From Combretum micranthum (Eukaryota; Streptophyta; Magnoliopsida; Myrtales; Combretaceae), in contig JAMXBD010000642.1 in NCBI GenBank assembly GCA_024138025.1, forward strand, positions 186,001-250,000: a DNA stretch of 64,000 bases, written 5' to 3'. The notes under the pieces are model-generated. The model worked only from the letters and a program-made list of their open reading frames with translations. It ran no database searches and was not told the DNA's origin. The position numbers and the translations under genes are program-made. Shown in pieces: positions 47,145-58,366 of the stretch (the stretch's first letter is position 1; each line of letters starts with the position of its first letter).

Positions 47145-48590
47145 GTGTTACGAGAATGGAGTTTCACCCCTCAAAGAGTTCTCATGCAACGTTTGACCAT
47201 CCTCATATCATCGTCTGTTGCCAATATAGATAGAGAGTAAGCCTTATCTTCCCTAATTTACTAAGTCTGTTCTCAACCCCACATTCTTTGAAGGAGTGCT
47301 GCCTCCATATGTTTGGGTGGTTTAACTATTTTAACTGGTTTTGGCCTGTCTTAGCCTCATTAGAAGAGCGGCATTAACTTCCAACCAATTTATTCATGGG
47401 AGGCTAGACCCTCCTTTGGAGTTAACTCAATCCCCGAACAAACCTTTTACTGATGCCACTCATAACACTATATGCCCAAGTTGAATACCCCCATAAGATC
47501 CTCAACTCTCAAGACATTCTCCCCTGCATAAATTCATGACGTCCTCGTCATGAAGAAAATCTACTGTCAAGACCCACTCTTCAAAACTCAACCCGATCTC
47601 CACATCCATTGTCAACCCACCTAAGATCATCTCACTAGGACTTCGGTCTTCTATAGGATTTCACTCGCACTCACTCATTCCTCCATCCTTCTAGATTGTC
47701 TCTTTTTGAGTTGTCCAATAGTAGGGTTTGAGCACAGATTCTTGCTTTAACTTTAACTCGCGACAAAGTCACCCTCTTGGTAACAATATCCTTTGGTGGC
47801 CACTCCACTTAAGCTTCATCCACACGAGCTGAATTGACGACAAGATTAAGACAAAATCCATTGCTATCAAAACCAGCCTAGATCGGTCAGTTCGACCGAA
47901 ACTAACGTTAATGCTAGGCTAGGTCTTTCCTAAGACTTGCTTTTGCATAAAACCAGTAAAACTTGGATTGACCTAATCGAACCGGCAATCCTAGGAGGTT
48001 GAATTGGTTTATCTAGACCAGTCGACGGGGACCAAAAAAACAAAAAAACTAGAAATTTAAATATTTATTCATACTTTATTATCAATTTATAAAATATAAT
48101 CATTATATCATATTTATTTAATAAAAATTGATGAATTTGATCCAAATATAGATTTAATTGGGGGATGCTATATATATTAAATGAAATTATCCCTTATATT
48201 TTTACTTTTTCATAACCCCGATTCGACTTCTGGTTGAATTTGGTTCGATCCCTGACCCCCTAACTTGGTGATTCAAACCTCGATCTAGTTCTGACAACAT
48301 TAGTAAAATCTTGTCCTCACAACTCACGACACAGTTACCCTCTGGCAACGATGTCCACTCTTTAGTGGCTGCTCGCGCCTCAACTTCACCTACACGAACC
48401 GTATCGACAACAAGAACTATCCACTCGTTAAGCACTTTGGATAGCATTAAAGCGGTGTGATGGAGCTGGAAACTTCCACTCCAATACCAATTATCACAGG
48501 ACAAGAGTTTCACTCATTAAAGAATTCTCATATAGCGCTCGACCATCTCTTATACTATCATTTGTTGCCGATCTATATCATACTTAAAGG
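47145..48590 (+). repeat. Region of duplicated LTR-like text
   Basis: Two pairs of direct matches lie here. One is 47153-47225 and about 48508-48577 (GAGTTTCAC...CTCAAAGAGTTCTCAT, CGACCATC..ATATNATC). The other is about 47757-47855 and 48325-48420 (CGACA..GT.ACCCTC.TGG.AACNAT...CGACAACAAG). 47530-47560 contains TTCATGACGTCCTCGTCATG. The text resembles an untranslated or LTR part of some retroelement, but no boundaries or coding parts were found. It directly abuts the 5'-truncated mTERF pseudogene. Confidence 0.45.
47863..48297. mobile_element. Candidate MITE inside the duplicated text
   Basis: The left end TGCTATCAAAACCAG and the minus-strand right end TGTTGTCAGAACTAG match at 11 of 15 positions. 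Inside both ends are GATCGGTC/GGTTCGAT-rich blocks flanking a very AT-rich centre (48050-48200). It separates two related non-coding segments (47757-47855 and 48325-48420), which also suggests a later insertion. The target duplication is unclear. Confidence 0.4.
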
Positions 48591-48601
48591 ACATTTGTGG
48601 T

Positions 48602-49578
48602 TTGCCTTTAAAAGTTGCTATCCCTGCTTTAAATTATGTAAATATCTGCAATATTGAGAAACCTGATTCAGTTCTTCGGCTCTTAAAATCCCATGGTTTC
48701 ACTGATATCAACATTATAAAGTTAATTACTTCGAATCCCCAGGTCCTTTTAGCTACCCCTGAAAGTAATTTACGTCCCAAGTTCCAATATTCCGAGGCCA
48801 TAGGGATTTTAAGCATATATGTTATTGTTCATGATAAACGATCTCTCTATGTCGTGATCCGTGGTCATTGGATTCTAGTTTGAAGAATCACATTATTCCC
48901 ACCATGAACTTCCTGAGAAAGTTCCTCCAAACCAATGAGAATCTGGCTGTTGCTCTTAAGCAGTCGTCTCGTGTTACCAGGTGCAGCGTTGAGAAGGTTA
49001 TTGCTCCTAATGTGTCGACCCTTCGAGCTCAGGGTGTTTCGAATTATTTAATTAAAGGACTTATGAAGGCCAAACCTAGTGCTTTTACATGCCGGGTTGA
49101 CAATTTCAAGGAAGTGGTGAAAAGGGTTCTGGATATGGGGTTCCATCCCGCCAAGTCACGGTTTGTACTTGCTGTTGGTTGCTTTTTGCTTCCACCTAAA
49201 CAAAAATGGGAAAGGAAAATGGAGCTTTTGATGAGCTTTGGTTGGTCCACAGCCACTTATGATGTGGTATTACAAAAGGAAGATGGTCGATGTGTTTGAT
49301 TTTGCTGTGAATAAGGTGAAATTGGCTCCTTTTGAAGTTGTCGGAAACCTTAATCTCTTTCTAATTAGTCTAAAGAGGAGAGCTATACAAGGTGTGCCGT
49401 TTTGCAACTTCTGATATCAAGGGACTAATTAAGAAGAAAAATATAAAATTAGTCGGATCTTTATGTCGCATAAAGGACACCTTTGAGAATAAGTATAAGT
49501 ATCTGAGACTTTTAAGAATTCTATTCCGGAGGCAGTGAAAGCTTATAAAGGTGAGGTAGAATTTCATGGGTTCCTTGA
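48602..49578 (+). pseudogene. mTERF-family protein pseudogene, 5'-truncated
   Basis: Plant mTERF proteins are organelle nucleic-acid-binding factors made of ~30-residue helical repeats. Here EKPDSVLRLLKSHGFTDINI and NPQVLLATPESNLRPKFQ (48650-48790) match the repeat pattern. A frameshift near 48835 is followed by an open stretch 48868-49299 with SSLKNHIIPTMNFLRKFLQ, TNENLAVALKQSS, VSTLRAQGV, VLDMGFHPAKSRFVLAVG and WERKMELLMSFGWS. About 20 residues are missing near 49275; degraded repeats with stops then run to EAVKAYKGEVEFHGFLD at 49578. The N-terminus is absent, replaced by repeat-like DNA. The Tat/Ogre element inserts at the end; the last codons and stop lie at 55030-55045. Confidence 0.85.
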
Positions 49579-49875
49579 TGATTAGCTTAGATTTTTCATT
49601 TTCTGGTTTTATTTCTTTCAATTGGATTTGTACCAAACCCTAACCCATTTGATACAATCCATTGACTAGGAATTAGTCCTAAAAGAAATTTTATTTTTTA
49701 AAAATGTTTTAGAGTCACCATCCGATCATAATCGAAAAAAATTATAACTTAGGATTAATAGGTTGGTTAATCCTAACTTAGCTACTAATTTGCAAAAAAT
49801 TCGATTTAGAACCAAAATTTTTAAACCAGATATTTTTGGATTCGGAGGCTACCCTATTAAAACCATAGCTGAGCA
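49579..49875 (-). repeat. Remnant of the 3' LTR (terminal ~295 bp)
   Basis: Matches 52947-53190 in the same orientation: TTTTTCATTT, TGATTTGTACCAAACC-like text, GGTTGGTTAATCCTAACTTAGCTACTA and ATTCGGAGGCTACC. The outer edge TGATTAGC adjoins CTTGA. The inner edge joins gag sequence at about 49876-49885, marking the deletion junction. Confidence 0.85.
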
Positions 49876-49879
49876 TACT

Positions 49880-50640
49880 CCTTAAAAGTCTTATCCTTTT
49901 TCCTTTTCATGTTGCTAAGGCCCCACATGGAGGGGGTGACCTCAATGTTGAACTTGTATTGATTATAAAATGCTCAGGCCAATTGGTCTCAGGTATTAAT
50001 GTCACGACGGTCTAATTGGGCATTCCAAGTCAACGCTGGCCCAGTAAGGTTGTCTTGAAAAGTCTAGATCATTAACTACTCATATTGGATATACTGGCTC
50101 ATCTTTCTCACATAGAACTTAATGTGTGGTTTGGGGCAATCGGTGCCGTCATATTTTTCAAAATCCGCTACTTTGAATTTTTCAAGGAAAGTACCTTTGA
50201 CCCATAGGTAGACTTGTGATTCTTGTTTGATCGAACTAGTCAATTTTCTTAAGTGCCTTCAATTTTTCACTAAATTGAAGCATAAGCCTTCTCTCCATCT
50301 ATTTGCTTTAAGCTTCTAACTCTTTCTCTAATTTATTAAGGCTAGGCTCAGGTGCTTGGGGCATATAATGCACTTGTTCTTCTTCGACGGACTGACCATT
50401 GGCCCCTTTTTTAGTTCCAAAATATCCTTCAGTAGGTGGCGAAGATCCTTCAGTAACCCGATGCTTTGAGTGAGAAGCTGCATTTGCGTAGCCATTTTGA
50501 GCATAGTTTGCTCGAAGGACTGGATCCTTTGGTCAGCTGCTGAATTAGTGTTGCCAGTGTTGTTGTTGTTAGTCGTTTTAGCTTTGAACCTAGTGTCAAT
50601 AGGACTTCTTATTCGATCTTTGTGTTTTGGAGCTATCTTC
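49880..50640 (-). pseudogene. Tat/Ogre gag
   Basis: The minus-strand text reads a Gln/Thr-rich helix (SFEQTMLKMATQMQLLTQS), then stops, then FLEKFKVADFEKYDGTDCP and HIKFYVRKMSQYIQYE. Next come NLTGPALTWNAQLDRR, FYNQYKFNIEVTPS and KKDKTFKEYAQLW. This is the capsid gag pattern 'YDG...P..H...Y' of the Tat lineage. At least five stops. It breaks off after AQLW by deletion into the LTR. Confidence 0.8.
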
Positions 50641-50960
50641 TCAAACCTAGCTGGGCCTTAAAAAAGAAAACTTTAGTAGTCATATCTTGGAAAATCTTTT
50701 TTTTTTTTTTTAAGGAAAAATTATAATCAAAGCAAGCAAATATGTAAAAAAATAAAAACAAATGCAAGGATGCAACACATAGATGCAAGGGGGGAAGGTG
50801 ACGACTAAGAGTTTGTGGTGGATCTTGAATTTTTTATTTGGAGTTGTATTGTGAAAAAAAGTATATCATTATTACGACATATATTTTTTTTCTTTTTTGG
50901 ATAAATATTATTACGTAACAACTCCTTAACTAGCCTCTTAACTTTGTTCGGACAAATAAT

Positions 50961-52450
50961 CTATTCTTCCAGTGACTTAGTCTTCCTCCTAGCATTTCTT
51001 TGCTCTGCCTCGAAAGCTATTGTCTTGCCTCCTGCTTGCCGAAGCTCCCAGGTCATATTCTTCTCTTTTCTTTTAAAGTCTTGGTAATATACCTCCATGC
51101 GGGTAGATACAATCTCCATGTATGCAATCATCTCTGGATTTGGTTCAAGTGGGGTTGGTTCCAAGATGTCAGGAGTCTCATAATGGATGTCTTTGTTTTT
51201 CTTCATTTAGCCTTGTACCTTATAGCCTCCTTATTTTTTGGCTCTATTTTGTAAACTGGCTTGATCGCCCTGTTATCCATAAAGTCTTGACTTGTGCAAC
51301 CCTAACCTTCAATGTTGCGAGGGTCTTGGTGGGATCCAAGTAGTCAATCATGGTTCGTTCCAATTCTAGCTTAACGGTGATATCTTGCAGCATATCATAT
51401 TGTCTTATCACACTAGAAGGGTAGTAACCCATATAGCCCCTTACGCCAATTAGAGAAACCGCAGGGTATTCTTTGTAACTTAGTATGGCAGCCGGACATC
51501 TGAACCAATGGGCTTGCCATAGGTAGTCTTCAGGCCTTATGTCTTTCAAAAGGACAATTAAGTTCCACAAGGGTTCATCATCTTCTATATGGACTCGTTC
51601 GGTAAAGGATTGAATTAGATCGTAATTGGTATCGATAAGGGCTCCATTAACCAGATCGCATCCATAGTACCTTATGTGGCTAGCGACCCATACTATTACT
51701 AAATGTATACTAGCTTTGAAGCTACCCTGACCTTTGGATTTAATATGGTTTAGGCTTTTGATTTGTTTAGCTAGTAGGGCTGGGATGTAGGATTTGCCAG
51801 CTAAGTGCTGAGCTACTAGTTCCACCACTTGGCAATGATTGGATAAATCTTCATGTGGAAATAGGATAGTGGCAAAAGAAACAATGATGAAAGCATTAAC
51901 CCTGTTGTCTTCCCAGATGTCCAATGGCAGACAGAAAATATCACGCTTCTTTCTGAAAATTTTAGGGCCCCCAACCAATCTATCGAGGTAGAAAGCTTGA
52001 TGTAGTGCTCATTATAAGTCTTCATGGATGCAATTATTAGGCCTCTCTTTATTCCCAAGAATTTTGAGATAATGCGGGCTGAGATTTGGGCAAGGTTTGG
52101 AACATAGATTGATTCAGAAGTAGGTAGAGCTTGCAAATTTCTAGCATATTCTTCTATAGTTGGGCTCAAAACATGTTGGCCCAAATGAAAAGCTACCTCT
52201 CCTGGTTCCCATAAATGAGTCAAAGCCCGTAACATAGTGAAAGGAACATGGACTCTTGGCAGATGAAGGATTGTGCCCAACCTATCTTTGATGAATGATT
52301 GTTGTATAGGGTTAAAACTGACCATCCAATGGTCCAGTAACAGCATGAGATCCCTAAAAGTTTTGACACGATGTTCCCTGATGAGGCGAGACTAGAAGCT
52401 AGTGCTGATGCTTGAGCTTGAGGAGAGCATTTCCTGGATTGTATCAATTT
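50961..52450 (-). pseudogene. Extra ORF upstream of gag, DUF7745-like
   Basis: Three overlapping frames joined by shifts near 52360 and 51970 make one protein of about 450-490 residues. The first part has LRALTHLWEPGEVAFHLG and LSPTIEEYARNLQAL, which I recognise as the 'FWDP...PT.EEY..LL' pattern of the plant DUF7745 family, common in repeat-associated proteins. The middle (51978-51244) has WEDNRVNAFIIVSFATILFP, HLAGKSYIPALLAKQI, FKASIHLVIVWVASHI and FRCPAAILSYKEYP. After a stop the C-terminus (51206-50961) is charged and coiled-coil-like. Ogre elements are known for an ORF1 of unknown function here; equating the two is an inference. Confidence 0.75.
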
Positions 52451-52925
52451 TAGAATATAAAAGGAAAAATTCTAAGCCCTATAAAGAAAATAAAAAGAAA
52501 CCATAATACACTCTTCTTTTTTTTAAAAAAAAAAACAACACAACTCCCATATTGTCGATTCGCCATAAGATTACAGTCGTCATCCCATGAAAGTAACCGC
52601 AATATTTGGTGGGTTCTAAAAGGTCCCCCGGTTTAGTAGATTGTGGATCAATACTAAACCGAGGTGGAAGGTCATTTCATGAACCAGAGGATAGTTCTAA
52701 CTGTATCTAGTACACATTTTTATGAACTCTCCTTAAAAGAACCATTTGCCTCTGTTAAGGCTAATTACAATATCTGTTTTTGTCTGCATCACTTAGAAAA
52801 AAAAAATATTAGTATAACTATTTACAAATTAAATATTATAAAAATATACAAAGATTGAGCATTAAAAAGATAATATTTAATTTAAGAATTGTTTAGGTGG
52901 CTAACCCTTTAAAATATAATAAGCA

Positions 52926-52943
52926 TCCCCAGTGGAGTCGCCA
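52926..52943 (-). promoter_or_regulatory. Primer-binding site of the Tat/Ogre element
   Basis: The minus strand reads TGGCGACTCCACTGGGGA three bases after the LTR end (...TCGACA GCC). Tat/Ogre elements commonly carry this site, thought to pair with an Arg tRNA rather than initiator Met; the tRNA identity is from memory. The leader 52451-52925 is non-coding. Confidence 0.8.
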
Positions 52944-52946
52944 GGC

Positions 52947-55029
52947 TGTCGAGTCTGGATTTTTCATTTCTTGGTTTAATTTTTTTCAATTTGATTTGTA
53001 CCAAACCTTAACCGATTTGATACAAACCCTCAACTAGGAATTAAAAAAATTTTTAATTCTTGAAAACGTTTTGGAGTTGTCACCTCATCATATTATGAGT
53101 TAAGATTAATAGATTGGTTAATCCTAACTTAGCTACTAGTCTGCGAAAAATTCAATTTAGATTCGGAGGCTACCTTATTAGAACCATATAGTTACTACTT
53201 AAAATTCATAACTTAAAATTTATCCTTTTAATGCTCAAAGGAAAAAAAAAAAAATCAAATTTCTTGAATTTCTATATTTACAATTTTATTGACAAAACTG
53301 AGACAAGATCATTTGGTTTTTACAACTAGCTAATCTTTCAATATTTACAAAAGAATGTAATGGAATTAAAAATAACTTTTTTCATATTTTATGTCATGCC
53401 AGAGGTGTTTACATACCCGTTAATTGGGATCAAACAATACGTAGTTCTTTTTAGAAAAATTTAGTGTGTTGGTTTCTTTTAAATTTATGAATTCTTTTCA
53501 ATTTAAGTTTTGAATTTTTTTATAAAAAAGAAAATAAAAATTTTAAGCATAAACTTATAAATTATCAAATTTATTCATTTTTTTAAAAAAAAATTCTAGG
53601 TGACAAAACGTTCCACATGCATTTTTTTTATATATTTTTATATTATTATTATTTTTTTTTTTTTATCATTTTCCTATTATTTAATAATAATGATGATGAT
53701 GATGATGATATAAGCTTACCTGGACGGGTGGGACTAGCGGGAGATCGGGTCGGGCCTTGGAGCGATCGAATCCTGCGTGTGGCTAGAAGTGATCGGCAAC
53801 GCTCGAAACTGCCGTTCTAATAGTTCTGGGTGGTTGGAAGTTCATCGTTCTGATTAAATGGAAGATGGTGAGTGATCTTATGGTGTTTGTTTGGTTCAAA
53901 AACATCTTGGATGGTGGCTCTGAGCTTCTAAAGCAACAGCGACGGTGGTTTTCGAATCGAAGCGACCGTCGATGTTCTTGGAGTGGATTAAGGCTCTTAA
54001 TAGGTAGATCTAACTTACTTGAAGCTTCATAATGCACTTAAATTGCTCGAAAATCTTCCTAAATATGTCAAATTTAAAATTTTTGAAAAAGACAAACAAA
54101 ACCTAGATCTCGATTTTGGACTTGGATTGTGCTTTTTAAATGTTTCTGACAATTTCTAATGATTTAGACGAAGGAATCAACCCCTATTTATACTAATTAG
54201 AGGTTGAATTAGGTAGAAAACCAATTAATTCCAAGAACGAAAGCGCGCAAGTGAATTTAGGTTTTTCGACTTTGATTGAGCATGTTTTACAATTTTCAAG
54301 TGTATTTAACCTTGGAAATGTGTAGAACATGTTGAAATGAGTTTGACCACGTGATCTTGGAAGCTTAAATTGTTGAAAAACTCTGAATTTGGAAATTGCT
54401 CCAAATGCGAAAAACAAGTGTTTTCACAATTTTTGAATTGAAATTTGAGCATTAAAAAACTGCCTTTAAGATGAATTTTTTATTCAAAGTCGCAGTATCC
54501 CATGTCTTCTTTAAATTTCCCTCATTGTTTGGTGAAAATCGAAGCAAATTTGGTAAAAAACGAGCTTCGATTGGGCACTTTGACACGCAAAAACAGGAGG
54601 TCATTGTGAGGAAGACGACACGCGTGCAGTGCATGGGTGTCATACCCACAGCATGTGTGGGTGTGTCGCGCCTTACTAAAGAAAAAAATTTGCCTTCTCC
54701 TTCCATACGAATCGAACTTGGGTCTGACCTCCGTGTGTGTGTGTGTGTGTTTATATTTTACCAATAGGCCATTGGCTTGTGCCTTAATTATATTTTGCAT
54801 TGAAATAGTAGATAAGGTTCCTAGAGCAAGCTTAATTAATTTACAATTAGATTTGAAACAATTTATGATTAAAACTAATATTATATAAAGCCCAAAAAAT
54901 TTATTATTGTGTATATATTTCATACATATATATATATATATATTTAATAATGATAATAATAATTTTTCTAGGCTTAATATAATGTTAATTTTTATCATAA
55001 TTTAATTAGTAAAAAATGAGGTGTCTACA
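52947..55029 (-). repeat. 5' LTR of the Tat/Ogre element (2083 bp)
   Basis: On the minus strand it starts TGTAGACACCTCATTTT and ends ACTCGACA, just before the primer site. It contains simple repeats: (TGA)n at 53689-53709, (GT)n at 54732-54751 and (AT)n at about 54925-54942. Several open frames on both strands (for example 54471-54998) are chance frames in LTR sequence. Confidence 0.85.
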
Positions 55030-56175
55030 CTTGACAATTGTTAACCGGTGGAATAAGCTCGTATAACTCCCTTGTAGTATGGCTACTGGTCAAAGTCATA
55101 GAGTAGTGACAGATGTATATCTTTCAAACTTACTTTCTTTCCTTTAATTGAAGCTTGAACCAAGTTTTGTTGTGCAATATAAGACGACTTTGTTTTGTTT
55201 CTACCAAACATCATTGTTTTGCCTTATTGCCAATTGAATAGATTAATTATTATGATAAACTACAATTAAACTGTGCAGATGGATAGTAAAAAATGTAACT
55301 GTTCAATGCATTTCATATACATGTGCTTTGTAATATTTTCTATTTCTTGTTGATTTTAGTATCAACATATGCTTAATGATATAGCCTAGACAAATATTGT
55401 TGAGAGGTCATCGATGTTGTTGCAGTTGCTTGATGATGGCATTTCATTTTTGACAATTGTAGATAGATTATGGAACCTCTTGGGATATTTTAATGCTCAT
55501 GCAAACACTAGGCATGTGACTATGTTTGGCAAAACATGGTTACAGGCATGGATTATACAATCTCAAATTATTTGGAGTTCTGTGTCTGTGACAACAGGTG
55601 AGAAATGCAACTAAATCTTTATTTGAGAGGAAGGAACTATGAAGGATTAGAATGCTGCAACAAAACTTCTTTATTGCTGAGAGGAAAAATTACATTTGGA
55701 TGATGATGACAAAAGGACCAAGCAAGGAACATTATATTTTGATGGAAGATCTAAAGTTACACATTGTTTGTTGCTTTTATTATATGTTATTTGCATCTAT
55801 ATATGGGGCACAGTCTTTGCCTGTGTAATTTTGTGGTGCTTATCATATACTCTATTCTTTGAACTACTTGATGCTTGTATTCGTGTGCAATCTTTGTCAT
55901 ATTGTATACTCTACTGCATACCTAAAATTTATTGTTGATCCATTGCCTCCTCATCTAGAAAATATCCTACTACTTATCTCACATGTAGTGCATATTTGTT
56001 TCATCATATTCTGATCATTTTGACATCTTATTATTGTCGCTTTCAAACAAATTTTATCAAGAAATGGATATCAATGAAGAACTAACAGTTTTACTCATAA
56101 ATTGACCAATCAGATATGATATATATATGATAAAGATATTATAGAGATAAGTTACAGATGCAGATCAAATACAAA
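55030..56175 (+). other. 3' flank of the mTERF pseudogene
   Basis: 55030-55045 restores the end of the mTERF frame (FLDNC, stop) after CTTGA. The rest is less AT-rich than the surrounding LTRs. An open stretch 55414-55614 has no recognised motif; it could be transcribed 3' sequence of the old gene. 55985-56200 is a copy of the dispersed repeat at 11395-11610. Confidence 0.5.
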
Positions 56176-56200
56176 TATGATACACATAAAAGTCCAATAA
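55985..56200 (+). repeat. Dispersed non-coding repeat, copy 2
   Basis: Partner of 11395-11610 in the same orientation. Its right end overlaps the start of the tandem duplication at 56176. Confidence 0.6.
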
Positions 56201-57273
56201 TCTAAATAGATTGCTTCCACCTTTTCTTGATTGGAATTTTTAACTTCATATTAACCAAAAAAAAATTTAACTCTGTAAGGAATGTAATAATTCTTGGATC
56301 AATATGCTATGCTTTTTTAGACTTCGATGATCAAGGTCAACTAATCACAATCAATCTTTGTAGATTTTTCAATTGTCAGGGTTATTCTTGTTGTGTAATA
56401 CTTATGCAATAACCTGGCTGTGGAAGTACATTTCAGCCTTGTTTGGTTTTCTTCTTGCAATAGAATTTCATGGAATCCCAGTAACTGTAATAATGAAAAC
56501 TATGAGCTTATGGGGTAGGAAGGTTAAGATGATTTTACTCTCTTATTAGTTATTGGGATTTTAAGAAATCCAAAGCTAAGACTCTATGTTTTTCTGTTAA
56601 TTACCTTTGCCATGTGACCAAGATCTCACCAAGATTAATAAATTAGTCTCTAAAGGAATGAATTCTATCAAGTACTTTATTTTCTTTGCTTCAATTTATT
56701 TTATTTTCTTTTTTTACTTCCCCTTGGTCAGGAATGCTTAGACTGTATTCATGGCAAACTTTTCTACATAAGTAGGTAATTTTTGTTAACTTTCTAATTA
56801 GCCCTTGTTGATCAATTTTGTAATCAGTGTAAAATAGCATGGGCAATCCTTACTTTATTTTATTTTATTTCTTTTTTTTTAATTATTTGGTTCAGCATCT
56901 TTATCAACTACTCACTTGAACGTGTTTGGTAGAAAATAAAGGCCAAAACGATGGAGATCAAAGTATGCATATGCTTTTCTAGTTTTCTTTTAAAACTAAA
57001 TATGCAGTAGATTTTATAAAGTTGATTTATTTAACTTTTTTACTTTATTCATTTATAAAAAAAAATATTAATAAAGCTTCTTTTTTTTTCGATATATAAA
57101 ATTTATTTCTCAAAATTTTTCTCTTAAAAATACATGGGTTTTTGCATTCTAATTATCATACCTTGCTTATCACTTATACTGTAATTAAGAAACAAAAAAT
57201 CAGAGCAATTTCCAAACCAAAAAGAAAAAGGAAAAAACCCTAAGCTTTCTCTTATAATCCCGCTGAATCAATG

Positions 57274-58366
57274 TGTTGGAGTTTGTGACCTGTTTTCAAT
57301 AACCGTTTTTCTTAGTCAAATGTATAATGAATGAATTTTTTATTATACATTTATTATTCATTCATTATACATTTAAGAGTCATAATTTTGGTATTTATAT
57401 AATGAAGGAATATTTGACTATACATTTATTATTCATTTATTATACATTTAAGAGTCATAATTTTGGTATTTGTATAATGAATGAATATTTGACTATACAT
57501 TTATTATTTATTCATTATACATTTAAGAGACATAATTTTGGCATTTATTGTCGACTAGCTATATACACATATAAATATGTGTTTTGTTGGGGTTTGTATG
57601 TGAGTGAGAAAATAAGAGAGTTTTGATTTGTATTTTGTTACTCTCTCTCTTTTGTACTCCATTATGTACATATAGTAAATTCTCTATCCTTTGCTCGTGG
57701 TTTTTCTCAATTTGAGTTGTCCATGTAAATCTTGTGTGTGTTTTATCATTTTTTGTTTTTGCCATTGCTTGTCTTATAACAAGTGGTATCAGAGCCAAGG
57801 TTTTGTTTTTGTTTTTCACTACAATGGCAACTGTTAACTTTGATATTCCGTTCTTGGATTGCAGCACCAGATTTTCTTGGAAGAGGTGAAGAATGTTATG
57901 TGTCAATTGAACCCTTTTATGGGTTTCATGGAAGAGGCGAAGAATGTTTTATTTTTATGTCGGAACTCCTAAATCCGTGTCAATGTGGAGATTGTTGGAG
58001 TTTGTGACCCGTTTTCAGTAGCCGTTTTTCGTATTCAAATGTATAATGAATGAATATTTGATTATACATTTATTATTCATTCATTATACATTTAAGAGTC
58101 ATAATTTTGGTATTTATATAATGAATGAATATTTGACCATACATTTATTATTCATTCATTATACATTAAAGGTCATAATTTTGGTATTTGTATAATGAAT
58201 GAATATTTGACTATTCATTTATTATTCATTCATTATATATTTAAGAGACATAATTTTGGCCTTTATTATCGGCTAGCTGTATACACATATAAATATGTGT
58301 TTTGTTAAGGAAAATAAAAGAGTTTTGATTTGCATTTGTTACTCTCTATCTTTTGTACTCCATTAT
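57274..58366 (+). mobile_element. TRIM-like non-autonomous copia element, 3' truncated
   Basis: LTR1 is 57274-57781 (508 bp, TGTTGGAG...TATAACA). The initiator-Met primer site TGGTATCAGAGCC is at 57784-57796. The ~200-bp internal region keeps the start of a copia gag (ATGGCAACTG, then text encoding FDIPFLDCSTRFSWK) and a polypurine tract (ATGTGGAGAT). LTR2 runs 57993 to about 58366, lacking the last ~130 bp. No enzyme is encoded, so it would need proteins from another copia element. LTR2 ends at CCATTATCA, joined to Tat integrase sequence. Confidence 0.85.
57317..57545. repeat. Hairpin-bearing ~76-bp tandem array in the LTR (three units)
   Basis: Each unit contains GTATAATGAATGAAT and, about 20-25 bp on, its reverse complement ATTCATTCATTATAC, then TTTAAGAGTCATAATTTTGG. 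Units start near 57321, 57397 and 57474. The same array occurs in LTR2 (58040-58260, three units) and in the duplicated element (62560-62780, three units; 63245-63395, two units). A 99-codon open frame over the array is an artefact of the repeat. Confidence 0.85.

Larger units (their letters stand above)
49579..55029 (-). mobile_element. Tat/Ogre-type Ty3/gypsy element, pol deleted
   Basis: It is flanked by an exact 5-bp duplication, CTTGA (49574-49578 and 55030-55034). On the minus strand: 5' LTR 55029-52947, primer site 52943-52926, leader, an extra ORF (52450-50961), gag (about 50640-49880), then a direct jump into the last ~295 bp of the 3' LTR (49875-49579). Protease, RT, RNase H, integrase, the polypurine tract and most of the 3' LTR are deleted. 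A long LTR plus an ORF before gag fits the Tat/Ogre lineage. It sits in the last codons of the mTERF pseudogene. Confidence 0.9.

Noticed and set aside
54700..54780. tRNA-like GTTCGATTC text
   Set aside because: No cloverleaf could be built around it; similar text occurs in LTRs of this lineage.
54471..54998. Overlapping open frames on both strands with Cys/Val/Thr-rich runs
   Set aside because: They lie inside the Tat/Ogre LTR and cross a (GT)n tract; no family signature.
55414..55614. 66-codon open frame downstream of the mTERF pseudogene
   Set aside because: No family recognised; left as possible transcribed flank only.
57317..57545. CRISPR-like regular array
   Set aside because: The units are contiguous tandem repeats without unique spacers, inside a plant LTR.
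57327..57626. 99-codon open frame with a threefold repeated peptide
   Set aside because: It is read through the ~76-bp hairpin array of the TRIM-like LTR; the peptide repeat simply mirrors the DNA repeat, and the other LTRs shift or shorten it.
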